Assembly: GCA_021824055.1 (NCBI GenBank)
Contig: JAKALV010000187.1
Span: 1 to 6,476, forward strand
From: Acidobacteriota bacterium
GTDB lineage: Bacteria > Acidobacteriota > Vicinamibacteria > Vicinamibacterales > SCN-69-37
DNA: 6,476 bases
Reading direction: 5' to 3'
In this document: one piece after another, positions 1 to 5,313 of the stretch
Layout of the letters: every line of letters begins with the position of its first letter
Numbering within the stretch: position 1 is the first letter of the stretch
The notes under the pieces: generated by a model
Seen by the model: the letters and a program-made list of their open reading frames with translations, nothing else
Databases searched by the model: none
Told to the model about the DNA's origin: nothing
Program-made: the position numbers and the translations under genes

Positions 1-1112
1 ACGGGCCGTTCCAGCCGATCACCACCGAACTGGCGAAAGTGCCGGCCGGCGTGATCAAGGCGTCGCCGAGCCCCGTGGGCTACTACTTCACGCATCAGGC
101 CAACGACAGCTTCACGGTGATCACGCGGCTGTTGAAGGCCGGCAACGACGTGTCCTGGCTCGACAACGGTCCGATGGGCAACGGCACGTTCTACGTCGCC
201 GCAAAGCCGACGACGCTCGCGATCCTGCAGAAGGCCGCGACCGATCTCGGCGTGAGCTTCGAATCGACCGCCACGGCGCCGACCGGCGCGATGAAGCACC
301 TGAAGCCGCTGCGCGTCGGGCTCTTCGATACCTATGGGGGCGGCATGCCCTCGGGCTGGACGCGGCTCATTTTCGAAAACTTCGAGCTGCCGTACGAAGT
401 CGTCTATCCGCCCGATCTCGACAAGGGCAACCTCGGTGCGAAGTTTGATGTGCTGGTGTTCAACAACGCCGGCGTGGCGGCTGCCGGTGGTGGACGCGGC
501 GCGGGCGGTGGCGGACGCGGTGGCGCAGGTGGCGCGGTTGGCGGCGCGCCGGCGGGCGGACGCGAAGGCTTCACGCCCCAGCCCATCCCCGAAGAGTTCG
601 CGCGGCGCCAGGGCCAGGTCACGGCGGCGACGATGGAGAAGGTCAAGGAGTTCGTGAACGCGGGCGGCACGGCGATCTATATCGGCAACGTGGCCATGAC
701 GGCGGCGGCGTACTACGGCCTGCCGGTGTCCAACCAGCTCGCGGGCCTTGGCGGCGAGAAGTATTACGTGCCGGGTTCCGTGCTGCGCGTGTCGGTCGAC
801 AACGCGGATCCGATCGCCCACGGCTTCGACAAGGAACTCGATGTGTTCTTCGACAACAACCCGGTGTTCAAGCTGGACGCCGACGCGGCGGCCAAAGGCG
901 TGAAGCCGGTGGCGTGGTTCAACTCGCCGTCGCCGCTGCGCAGCGGCTGGGCGTGGGGCGCGCCGTATCTCGACAAGGGCGTGGAAGTAATCGACGCGAC
1001 GGTGGGCCAGGGCAAGGTCTATCTGTTCGCGCCGGAGATCACGTTCCGCTCGCAGCCGCACGGCACGTTCAAGTTCCTGTTCAACGGGTTGTACCTCGCC
1101 GGTGCCAAGTAG
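1..1112 (+). CDS. C-terminal part of a large M14-type zinc carboxypeptidase-like protein (5' truncated)
   Basis: The frame is open from the window edge (first full codon at 3) to the TAG at 1110-1112, giving 369 in-window residues. A GTG at 39 is not needed as a start, since the frame continues upstream of it. The part seen has no zinc-binding site. It resembles the C-terminal accessory region of long, secreted acidobacterial proteins annotated as M14 carboxypeptidases, with a Rossmann/glutamine-amidotransferase-like stretch ('LRVGLFDTYGGGMPSGW', then 'KFDVLVFNNAG'). Other elements of that type are 'YYVPGSVLRVSVDN', 'VFFDNNPVFKL', 'LRSGWAWG' and the end 'QPHGTFKFLFNGLY'. A Gly-rich low-complexity insert lies in the middle. 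A role in extracytoplasmic peptide breakdown is inference from family resemblance recalled from memory, because the catalytic domain and any signal peptide lie outside the window. A tandem repeat and terminator follow directly. Confidence 0.6.
   Translation, partial: GPFQPITTELAKVPAGVIKASPSPVGYYFTHQANDSFTVITRLLKAGNDVSWLDNGPMGNGTFYVAAKPTTLAILQKAATDLGVSFESTATAPTGAMKHLKPLRVGLFDTYGGGMPSGWTRLIFENFELPYEVVYPPDLDKGNLGAKFDVLVFNNAGVAAAGGGRGAGGGGRGGAGGAVGGAPAGGREGFTPQPIPEEFARRQGQVTAATMEKVKEFVNAGGTAIYIGNVAMTAAAYYGLPVSNQLAGLGGEKYYVPGSVLRVSVDNADPIAHGFDKELDVFFDNNPVFKLDADAAAKGVKPVAWFNSPSPLRSGWAWGAPYLDKGVEVIDATVGQGKVYLFAPEITFRSQPHGTFKFLFNGLYLAGAK
477..572 (+). repeat. Gly/Ala/Arg-rich low-complexity coding insert
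   Basis: About 32 codons inside the peptidase-like gene encode almost only Gly, Ala and Arg, with repeated GGRG and GGAGG units made of ggcggt/ggcgcg/ggacgc codons. The insert separates the 'VLVFNNAG' strand from the 'FTPQPIPEEFARRQG' helix. It is probably a flexible linker or loop that expanded by slippage of a GGCGGN repeat. The reading frame is kept through it. Confidence 0.75.
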
Positions 1113-1114
1113 AA

Positions 1115-1153
1115 CGGGAGGTTCGGGAGGTTCGGGAGGTTCGGGAGGTTCGG
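1115..1153 (+). repeat. 9-bp G-rich tandem repeat (four copies plus part), possible G-quadruplex
   Basis: The unit cgggaggtt is perfectly repeated four times (starts 1115, 1124, 1133, 1142), followed by a partial cgg. It begins two bases after the peptidase-like stop codon. Four GGG runs (1116-1118, 1125-1127, 1134-1136, 1143-1145) are separated by identical 6-nt loops, so the + strand, and the transcript's 3' UTR, match the G3N1-7 quadruplex pattern. Confidence 0.9.
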
Positions 1154-1157
1154 TGAG

Positions 1158-1194
1158 CGGGGGCGGTGGGAGACCATCGGCCCCGTTTCTATTT
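1158..1194 (+). terminator. Intrinsic (Rho-independent) terminator of the peptidase-like gene
   Basis: CGGGG (1158-1162) pairs with CCCCG (1181-1185). After a single G-G mismatch the stem continues with 1164-1169 pairing to 1174-1179, including one G-U pair. It is closed by a GAGA loop (1170-1173), a GNRA-type tetraloop. The T-rich tract TTTCTATTT (1186-1194) follows at once. The site is about 45 bp past the peptidase-like stop and just before the next gene, as expected for a terminator. Confidence 0.72.
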
Positions 1195-1196
1195 GC

Positions 1197-1202
1197 GATA
1201 AT
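1197..1202 (+). promoter_or_regulatory. Candidate -10 box for the 89-aa gene
   Basis: GATAAT (five of six matches to TATAAT) sits just after the terminator's T-tract and ends 8 bp before the ATG at 1211. No good -35 box lies 16-18 bp upstream. If the box is used, transcription would begin at or next to the start codon, giving a leaderless mRNA. That agrees with the absence of a clear Shine-Dalgarno sequence. Confidence 0.25.
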
Positions 1203-1210
1203 GGAAATGG

Positions 1211-1480
1211 ATGTCCGATCAGCTCTGGCGTTATCCCGACGAGCTATGCGAACTGCTGAAGGCCCACGGCGTCCTGCCGCGGCCCGACACGCATCCGCGC
1301 ATGGTCCGCGATTACTTGAGCGGTCTCTATCGGTTTGAGATCCGCCGGCTACGCGACCAGCGCCGCGCCGGCACGATTCCGAAAGCGGAATACATCGGCC
1401 ACGTGATCGAGCTCAGAAAGAAGTACATCTCTCTGTCGCTGACACCAGATGAATGGGAGACGGCGTTCCGCGTTCAATGA
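1211..1480 (+). CDS. Small protein of unknown function (89 aa)
   Basis: ATG at 1211, TGA at 1478-1480. I do not assign a family. The protein is charged, soluble and likely all-helical. It has no signal peptide, membrane segment, cysteine or metal motif. Features are an N-terminal segment 'LWRYPDELCELLKAHGVLP', a central Arg-rich helix 'RFEIRRLRDQRRAG', then 'IPKAEYIGHVIELRKKY' and a C-terminal 'LTPDEWE'. Similar short proteins with an 'EIRRLR...EY..HVIELRKKY..LS' pattern exist in acidobacterial genomes as far as I recall, always as hypotheticals. It stands alone between the terminator at 1158-1194 and the convergent ATP-grasp gene, 33 bp away. No strong ribosome-binding site precedes the ATG, but codon use and a clean full-length frame support a real gene. 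Confidence 0.72.
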   Translation: MSDQLWRYPDELCELLKAHGVLPRPDTHPRMVRDYLSGLYRFEIRRLRDQRRAGTIPKAEYIGHVIELRKKYISLSLTPDEWETAFRVQ

Positions 1481-1513
1481 AATAACCAATAGGCAGATTC
1501 GCTTCGATCCGTT

Positions 1514-2536
1514 CTACCCCAGGCGCTCCGGTTCCCAGCGCATGCCAATACTAAGGATGCGCTGGAGCAGAGAAGGGTAGTCGACCCCCGCGCGGGCGGC
1601 CGCGTCCGCAAAGTCTTCCTTACGGGCGATCTGCGGATTGGGATTGGCTTCGAGCACGTAAAGGCGCCCTTCAGCATCGAGCCGCAGATCGATGCGCGCG
1701 TAGCCGCTCATCTCCAGCGTCTGGTAGACGCGCCGGCAGAGGTGGTGGACGCGATCCGACACCTCCGGCGTCAGCGCGGCCTCGCCCGTGGCGATGCCCA
1801 TGCGCTTCTGGTATTTCGCGTTCCACTTCACGCGTTCGGTGGCGATGCGGTGTTGATCGTCCGGCATGTTCGCAAACGTCATTTCCCACGTGGGAAAGAC
1901 CTGCAGCCGCTGATTGCCGAGCACGCCCACGTAGAGCTCCCGGCCCTCGATGTACTGCTCGATGATCGCGTCCGTCTTGACCGAGTCGTGGATGAACTGC
2001 ACCCGTTCGCGCAGCTTGCCTTCGTCCTCCAGCACGGACGCCTGGGAAATGCCGATCGACGCTTCCTGCGTCAGCGATTTCACAATGACCGGATACTTGA
2101 ATCGGGCCGGCAGCCGGGGCTTGCGGCCCATCCGCACCACCGTGAACTCCGGCACCGGGATGCGGTGGTAGTGCAGCAGTTTCTTCGACAGGGCCTTGTC
2201 GCGCGCCAGCAGCATGCCGCGCGGGTTGCAGCCCGTGTAAGCGAGCCGCAGCAGCTCGAGGTAGGCGACGACGTTCTGGTCGAACGTGCCGACTTCGTGA
2301 AAAGCCTCGAGCAGGTTGAACGCGATGTGCGGCTTGAACTCTTCGTTGGCCTGGCGGATGCCGGCCAGATCATCTTTGACCCCGAGCACGTGCACGTCGT
2401 GCTCGAGCTGGTCGCGCACGGTGGTCAGCACGTCGTACTCGGTGCGCCATGGCGCCGTCAGCGGGTCCTGATTCGACACGTCGGCCGGCGGCACCAGGTA
2501 GTCGTGCATCAGCACGAGCACTCTCAGCTTCCGCAT
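1514..2536 (-). CDS. ATP-grasp ligase, D-alanine--D-alanine ligase-like
   Basis: 340 aa, ATG at 2536, TAG at 1514-1516. The layout is that of a D-Ala-D-Ala-ligase-type ATP-grasp enzyme. An N-terminal Rossmann-like pre-ATP-grasp domain (1-105) carries 'FNLLEAF' (73-79) and 'YTGCNP' (100-105). The ATP-grasp domain follows, with 'ARDKALSKKLL' (111-121), the nucleotide-binding lysine in 'PVIVKS' (K153), the adenine-side 'IIEQYIEGRE' (191-200), 'ARIDLR' (280-285) and the metal-binding 'LEANPNPQI' (E296, N298). Such enzymes activate a carboxylate as an acyl phosphate and join it to an amine. The 'NPNP' variant, in place of the 'NT.PG' of true Ddl, makes peptidoglycan D-Ala-D-Ala synthesis unlikely, and the substrate is unknown. 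The gene starts 12 bp after the metallophosphoesterase stop, so it is probably the last gene of that operon. No clear Shine-Dalgarno sequence is seen. Confidence 0.85.
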   Translation of the reverse strand: MRKLRVLVLMHDYLVPPADVSNQDPLTAPWRTEYDVLTTVRDQLEHDVHVLGVKDDLAGIRQANEEFKPHIAFNLLEAFHEVGTFDQNVVAYLELLRLAYTGCNPRGMLLARDKALSKKLLHYHRIPVPEFTVVRMGRKPRLPARFKYPVIVKSLTQEASIGISQASVLEDEGKLRERVQFIHDSVKTDAIIEQYIEGRELYVGVLGNQRLQVFPTWEMTFANMPDDQHRIATERVKWNAKYQKRMGIATGEAALTPEVSDRVHHLCRRVYQTLEMSGYARIDLRLDAEGRLYVLEANPNPQIARKEDFADAAARAGVDYPSLLQRILSIGMRWEPERLG

Positions 2537-2548
2537 TCAAGGGGCATT

Positions 2549-3481
2549 CTAGTACAACCCGCGCGTCTCCGGCAGTGGTGGCGCGCGGCGATACGGATCG
2601 TGCGGCGGCACGAAGCGATCATCGGGGGTCGGCAGGATCTCGCGCAGGTAGTACGCCAGTCCGCGCTCGCGTCGCCAATCGCGCGGATAGCCGAGCGACA
2701 CTTCCTCGTACCGGACGCCGTGGCGGGCGAGCGTGGTGCGCAGATGCAGGTGCCCGCTGATGACGGTGCGCGCGCGGAACCGCCGGCCCCAGTCTTCCGT
2801 GCGCGACGTGCCCGACCAGATGGAAAAGCGCGGAATGCGCGGCGGCCGCGCGAGATCGTAGCGCAGCGGCCAGTGATTGACCAGAATCGTCCGCGCCTCC
2901 GGCGGGAGCGCCGCAAGCCGGCGTTCCGTGAGATCGCAGCGCGCGTGGCACCACGCTTCGCGCGACGGCCATGGATCCGGGTTGAGCAGCGTCTCGTCGC
3001 TCGCCGCCACGCCTGAGGCTCTCGCCCAGGCCACCGCCGCCTCGCGGGGCACATCCGCCGGACGAAAACTGTAGTCGAACAGCAGAAAGAGCGGCGCGAT
3101 GTAGATCGGCCGCTGGTCAGCGTCGGCGCCTTCGACGTCGCTCAGGCCAGGCCATCGCTCATATGGATCTTCCGGCGTCAGCACGCCGGCGTTCCGGCAG
3201 ATGTCCACGAGCTCGTCGTATCGGGCCTGTCCACGCGTGCGGTCCGTGGCGCCGGCCGGGCACCAGAGGTCGTGGTTGCCCGGCGTCCAGATCACGCGCT
3301 GAAACCGGCGCGTCAGGATCGCGAGCGCGAACTGCAGGTGTTCCACGCGCTCGCCCACGTCGCCGGCCACGATCAGCCAGTCTTCATCGAACCGGCGCTC
3401 GGTGCCGGCGCCGAACGCCTCCAGCGCTTCGCGATTCTCTTTTTGCGACAGGTGCAGGTCGCTGATGGCGAAGAGCTTCAT
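2549..3481 (-). CDS. Metallophosphoesterase, PptH-like 4'-phosphopantetheinyl hydrolase candidate
   Basis: 310 aa. The ATG at 3481-3479 overlaps the TGA of the upstream transferase gene. The calcineurin-like motifs are complete: 'SDLH' (D8, H10), 'GDV' (D41), 'GNHD' (N69, H70), 'VNHWP' (H203) and 'SGHLH' (H244, H246), for a two-metal site. From memory it closely follows Mycobacterium tuberculosis Rv2795c (PptH) over its whole length, sharing 'DWLIVAGDV.ER', 'VIW.PGNH.LW', 'ARYD.LV..C', 'FLL.DYSF', 'REAWCH' and 'VR.EEVS.GYPR.W'. PptH removes phosphopantetheine from acyl-carrier proteins, opposing PptT, and its gene adjoins pptT. The same partner here supports the same reaction. The frame stays open upstream to 3811, but that part is antisense to the conserved transferase sequence, so the start at 3481 is preferred. 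Start-site coupling replaces a Shine-Dalgarno sequence. Substrate assignment is inference; the fold is secure. Confidence 0.88.
   Translation of the reverse strand: MKLFAISDLHLSQKENREALEAFGAGTERRFDEDWLIVAGDVGERVEHLQFALAILTRRFQRVIWTPGNHDLWCPAGATDRTRGQARYDELVDICRNAGVLTPEDPYERWPGLSDVEGADADQRPIYIAPLFLLFDYSFRPADVPREAAVAWARASGVAASDETLLNPDPWPSREAWCHARCDLTERRLAALPPEARTILVNHWPLRYDLARPPRIPRFSIWSGTSRTEDWGRRFRARTVISGHLHLRTTLARHGVRYEEVSLGYPRDWRRERGLAYYLREILPTPDDRFVPPHDPYRRAPPLPETRGLY
3478..3481 (-). promoter_or_regulatory. ATGA stop/start overlap coupling transferase and hydrolase genes
   Basis: On the minus strand the four bases ATGA contain the metallophosphoesterase ATG (3481-3479) and the transferase TGA (3480-3478). 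No purine-rich Shine-Dalgarno sequence lies upstream of this ATG, so translation of the hydrolase probably depends on ribosomes ending the transferase. That would fix the ratio of the two opposing enzymes. Confidence 0.8.
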
Positions 3482-4203
3482 GCGAGCGGAAAGCGGTTGT
3501 TGGCAAACCGCTGGAAGCGGATGTTCGGCTGGCTGCCGCCGCGCGTGTCGACGGCGACGGCCATCAGATGCTGCGGGCCGGGTTGCGCCAGCTGGAACGT
3601 CCATCGCGTGTCCGCATCCGCCAGGCTGCCTCGCGGCGCAAACTGCGGCTGCCCGGTTGCGAGCGAGAAGGCCACGTCGGCCAGGTGCACGGAGATGCCG
3701 AGACCGCGCGCCTTGAGATATGCCTCTTTGAGCGTCCAGTACACAAGAAAACGCTCCTGCCGCTCCGCGTCGTTGGCGGCGTGGATGTCCGCGAGCTCGT
3801 CGGGCGAGCACACGCGCGCCGCCACGTCCTGCGACGCGGCCGGACGGTCAAGAAACTCCACGTCCACGCCGATTTCACGGTCGCGGCCGACGATGCACGC
3901 CACCGCGCCATGACTGTGCGCCAGGTTGAAGTGATACGGCGTGTCGGGCGCCGCGATTTCGGGCCGGCCATGCGCGCCTTCGACGAATCGCCACTCCGCC
4001 GGCGGCACTCCCGTCACTTCCGACAGCATCGTCCTCGCCATGCCGCGTCCAATAAGGAACGACGCGCGCGCTTCCATATCCTTGTAACTGTCCGCGCGCT
4101 CGCGTTCATCAGGCTGCAGCCACTCGCGCAGTCGTGTCCACACCGCGGCGTCCAAACCGCCGTCGTCGGCATTGAAGACGGCTACCAGCACGTCATTCGA
4201 CAT
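3478..4203 (-). CDS. 4'-phosphopantetheinyl transferase, Sfp type
   Basis: 241 aa, ATG at 4203, TGA at 3478-3480. Its length and motifs fit the Sfp/Gsp group, which transfers 4'-phosphopantetheine from CoA to a serine of carrier proteins of polyketide, peptide or fatty-acid synthases in the cytosol. Motifs in order: 'GRPEI' (79-83), 'HFNLAHSHG' (91-99), the Mg-binding 'IGVDVE' (D114, E116) and 'FLVYWTLKEAYLKARGLG' (152-169) with the W156/K159/E160 signature. Two pseudo-repeat halves, as in Sfp, are consistent with the spacing. AcpS-type enzymes are about half this size, so this is not the housekeeping AcpS. It is the first gene of a minus-strand operon with the PptH-like hydrolase and the ATP-grasp ligase, and it is divergent from the acyltransferase with only 23 bp between start codons. 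No strong Shine-Dalgarno sequence is visible. Confidence 0.93.
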   Translation of the reverse strand: MSNDVLVAVFNADDGGLDAAVWTRLREWLQPDERERADSYKDMEARASFLIGRGMARTMLSEVTGVPPAEWRFVEGAHGRPEIAAPDTPYHFNLAHSHGAVACIVGRDREIGVDVEFLDRPAASQDVAARVCSPDELADIHAANDAERQERFLVYWTLKEAYLKARGLGISVHLADVAFSLATGQPQFAPRGSLADADTRWTFQLAQPGPQHLMAVAVDTRGGSQPNIRFQRFANNRFPLA

Positions 4204-4226
4204 TTCGATAGTATGTCCCGGGATAT
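4204..4226. promoter_or_regulatory. 23-bp divergent spacer between transferase operon and acyltransferase, with a dyad
   Basis: Only 23 bp separate the two start codons, so at least one promoter must lie inside coding sequence. The spacer contains TCCCGGGA (4216-4223), a perfect palindrome. It extends to 4212-4227 (TAT.TCCCGGGA.ATA) with a single mismatched pair. The dyad could be an operator controlling both directions, or chance in GC-rich DNA. Translation starts are little helped: GGGA lies only 3 nt before the acyltransferase ATG. An in-frame TAG at 4209 rules out a longer acyltransferase. Confidence 0.4.
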
Positions 4227-5084
4227 ATGTCGTTGATTTGTCTGTTTCCGGGACAGGGTTCGCAGGCCAAGGGCATGGGCGCCGAGTTGTTCGATCGGTA
4301 CGCCGATTGGACGGCCGACGCCGATCGCGTCTTGGGTTATTCGATTCGTGAGTTGTGCGTCGACGATCCGCGCGGCGAACTGGGGCTGACCCAGTTCACG
4401 CAACCGGCCCTCTATGTCGTGAACGCGATGACCTACCGCGCGAAGCGCGACGATGGCATGGCGGTGCCGGCCTTTGTGGCCGGACACAGCCTGGGCGAGT
4501 ACGATGCGCTGCTGGTGGCCGGTTGTTTTGACTTCGCGACCGGGCTCGAGATGGTCCAGGAGCGCGGCCGGCTTATGGGGCAGGTCACCGGCGGCGGCAT
4601 GGCGGCGGTGATCGGCATGGATCCGTCGAAGATCCAGGAAGTGCTCGCCGGATCGGACGCGGGCCGTCAGGTGGATGTGGCGAACTTCAACTCGTTTGAT
4701 CAGACCGTCATCGCCGGCCCGAAACCGGATCTGGAATCGGTGCAGCCGCTTTTCGAGGCGGCCGGTGTCCGCGCCTATATTCCGCTCAACGTGAGTGCGC
4801 CGTTCCATTCACGCTACATGCGCGAGCCGCAGCGGGCGTTTGACACGTTTCTGCAAGGCTTTACGTTCCTCGCGCCGGAGATCCCGGTCGTCGCCAACGT
4901 CAGCGGGCGCCCGTATCAGGCCGACATGGTGCGCCAGACATTGTCCGAGCAGATTGGCAACTCGGTGCAGTGGCTGCAGTCGATGCTGTACTTGCTGAAA
5001 CAACCCGAGCCCGAATTCGTGGAATGCGGTCCCGGCTCGGTGTTGACGAAGATGCTCGCCGCCATCCGCAAGCGCCTGCGCTAG
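4227..5084 (+). CDS. Discrete malonyl-CoA acyltransferase, trans-AT polyketide type (FabD superfamily)
   Basis: 285 aa, ATG at 4227, TAG at 5082-5084. An in-frame stop at 4209 and no other start between fix the N-terminus. Catalytic features: oxyanion 'FPGQGSQ' (7-13), nucleophile Ser88 in 'GHSLGE', carboxylate-binding Arg113 in 'QERGRLM', catalytic His194 in 'APFHSRYM' and 'GPGSVLTKM' (268-276). Phe193 before the His and Leu89 after the Ser point to malonyl rather than methylmalonyl. 'GYSIRELCVDDP', 'QFTQPALYVVNAM', 'GGGMAAVIG' and 'YIPLNVSAPFHSRYM' recall stand-alone acyltransferases of trans-AT polyketide synthases (PksC/PedD group) more than housekeeping FabD. The protein is also shorter than the roughly 310-aa FabD norm. 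It would load malonyl onto carrier proteins primed by the divergent transferase. Housekeeping FabD with unusual sequence is the main alternative, and there are no other fatty-acid genes beside it. Confidence 0.9.
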   Translation: MSLICLFPGQGSQAKGMGAELFDRYADWTADADRVLGYSIRELCVDDPRGELGLTQFTQPALYVVNAMTYRAKRDDGMAVPAFVAGHSLGEYDALLVAGCFDFATGLEMVQERGRLMGQVTGGGMAAVIGMDPSKIQEVLAGSDAGRQVDVANFNSFDQTVIAGPKPDLESVQPLFEAAGVRAYIPLNVSAPFHSRYMREPQRAFDTFLQGFTFLAPEIPVVANVSGRPYQADMVRQTLSEQIGNSVQWLQSMLYLLKQPEPEFVECGPGSVLTKMLAAIRKRLR

Positions 5085-5096
5085 TTCAACAGCCTC

Positions 5097-5126
5097 AACA
5101 TGAAGGTCCATGGAGAGCCATGGAGA
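5097..5126. repeat. Left CATGG repeat block, 10-bp period
   Basis: Three 10-mers (aacatgaagg, tccatggaga, gccatggaga) place CATG at 5099, 5109 and 5119. The segment 5099-5115 is repeated inverted at 5350-5366, with one mismatch in 17. Confidence 0.75.
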
Positions 5127-5143
5127 AGATCAAGACCAACGCG

Positions 5144-5167
5144 CGCGGAGGCGCGGAGTACGCGGAG
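5144..5167 (+). repeat. CGCGGAG triple repeat
   Basis: CGCGGAG occurs at 5144, 5152 and 5161, spaced by one and two bases. From memory, clusters like this recur between genes in Acidobacteria and Planctomycetes. No function is known to me. Confidence 0.7.
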
Positions 5168-5189
5168 ATTGTAGACGCGGGGCCTGGTG

Positions 5190-5206
5190 GCCCGGCTACG
5201 CCGGGC
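5190..5206. repeat. Small hairpin, 6-bp stem
   Basis: GCCCGG (5190-5195) and CCGGGC (5201-5206) pair perfectly around the loop CTACG. The hairpin sits two bases before the left arm of the long inverted repeat. Confidence 0.6.
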
Positions 5207-5208
5207 AA

Positions 5209-5287
5209 GCCGAGATGAGCAACGGCGAGAAGGAGAGAGCCTCTTGATTGCGTGGGCTCTCTCGTTCTCGCCGTTGCTCATCTCGGC
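5209..5287. repeat. Long inverted repeat, 33-bp arms with one mismatch
   Basis: The left arm 5209-5241 (starting gccgagatgagcaacggc) and right arm 5255-5287 are reverse complements, except for one G-G mismatch (5232 with 5264). The loop is 13 nt (5242-5254, tcttgattgcgtg). The structure lies between two convergent genes, so it could stop transcription from both sides, but no T-tract follows on either strand. A palindromic repeat or non-autonomous mobile element is equally possible. Confidence 0.93.
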
Positions 5288-5296
5288 CGGCCGCCG

Positions 5297-5313
5297 ACTT
5301 CGACAGGCTCAGG
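5297..5313 (+). repeat. ACTTCGACAGGCTCAGG intergenic string
   Basis: This 17-mer, starting a few bases after the long hairpin, matches a 'cttcgacaggctcagg' string that I recall seeing in intergenic repeats of many unrelated bacteria. Its copy number in this genome cannot be judged from one window. Confidence 0.45.

Noticed and set aside
1481..1513. Possible bidirectional terminator between the 89-aa gene and the ATP-grasp gene
   Set aside because: The 33-bp spacer has only a weak gat/atc symmetry and no stable stem or T-tract.
1742..3016. Plus-strand open frame of 424 codons
   Set aside because: It lies antisense to the ATP-grasp and metallophosphoesterase genes, both with intact family motifs. 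The His/Arg/Val-rich translation is typical of a GC-rich antisense shadow.
3482..3811. In-frame N-terminal extension of the metallophosphoesterase (total 420 aa)
   Set aside because: The added 110 residues are antisense to conserved transferase sequence, look like composition-driven Arg/Ala text, and precede a clean family-like start 'MKLFAISDLH' at 3481.
3568..4236. Plus-strand open frame of 222 codons across the transferase gene
   Set aside because: It is antisense to a well-supported gene, its translation shows no recognisable motif, and it runs through the divergent spacer into the acyltransferase.
4182..4808. Minus-strand open frame of 208 codons antisense to the acyltransferase
   Set aside because: The plus-strand reading carries all catalytic residues of the acyltransferase. 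The antisense reading is His/Arg-rich with no motif.
5209..5287. Long hairpin as an ordinary intrinsic terminator
   Set aside because: No T-tract follows the stem on either strand, and the 33-bp stem is much longer than usual. Kept as an inverted repeat of unknown role.
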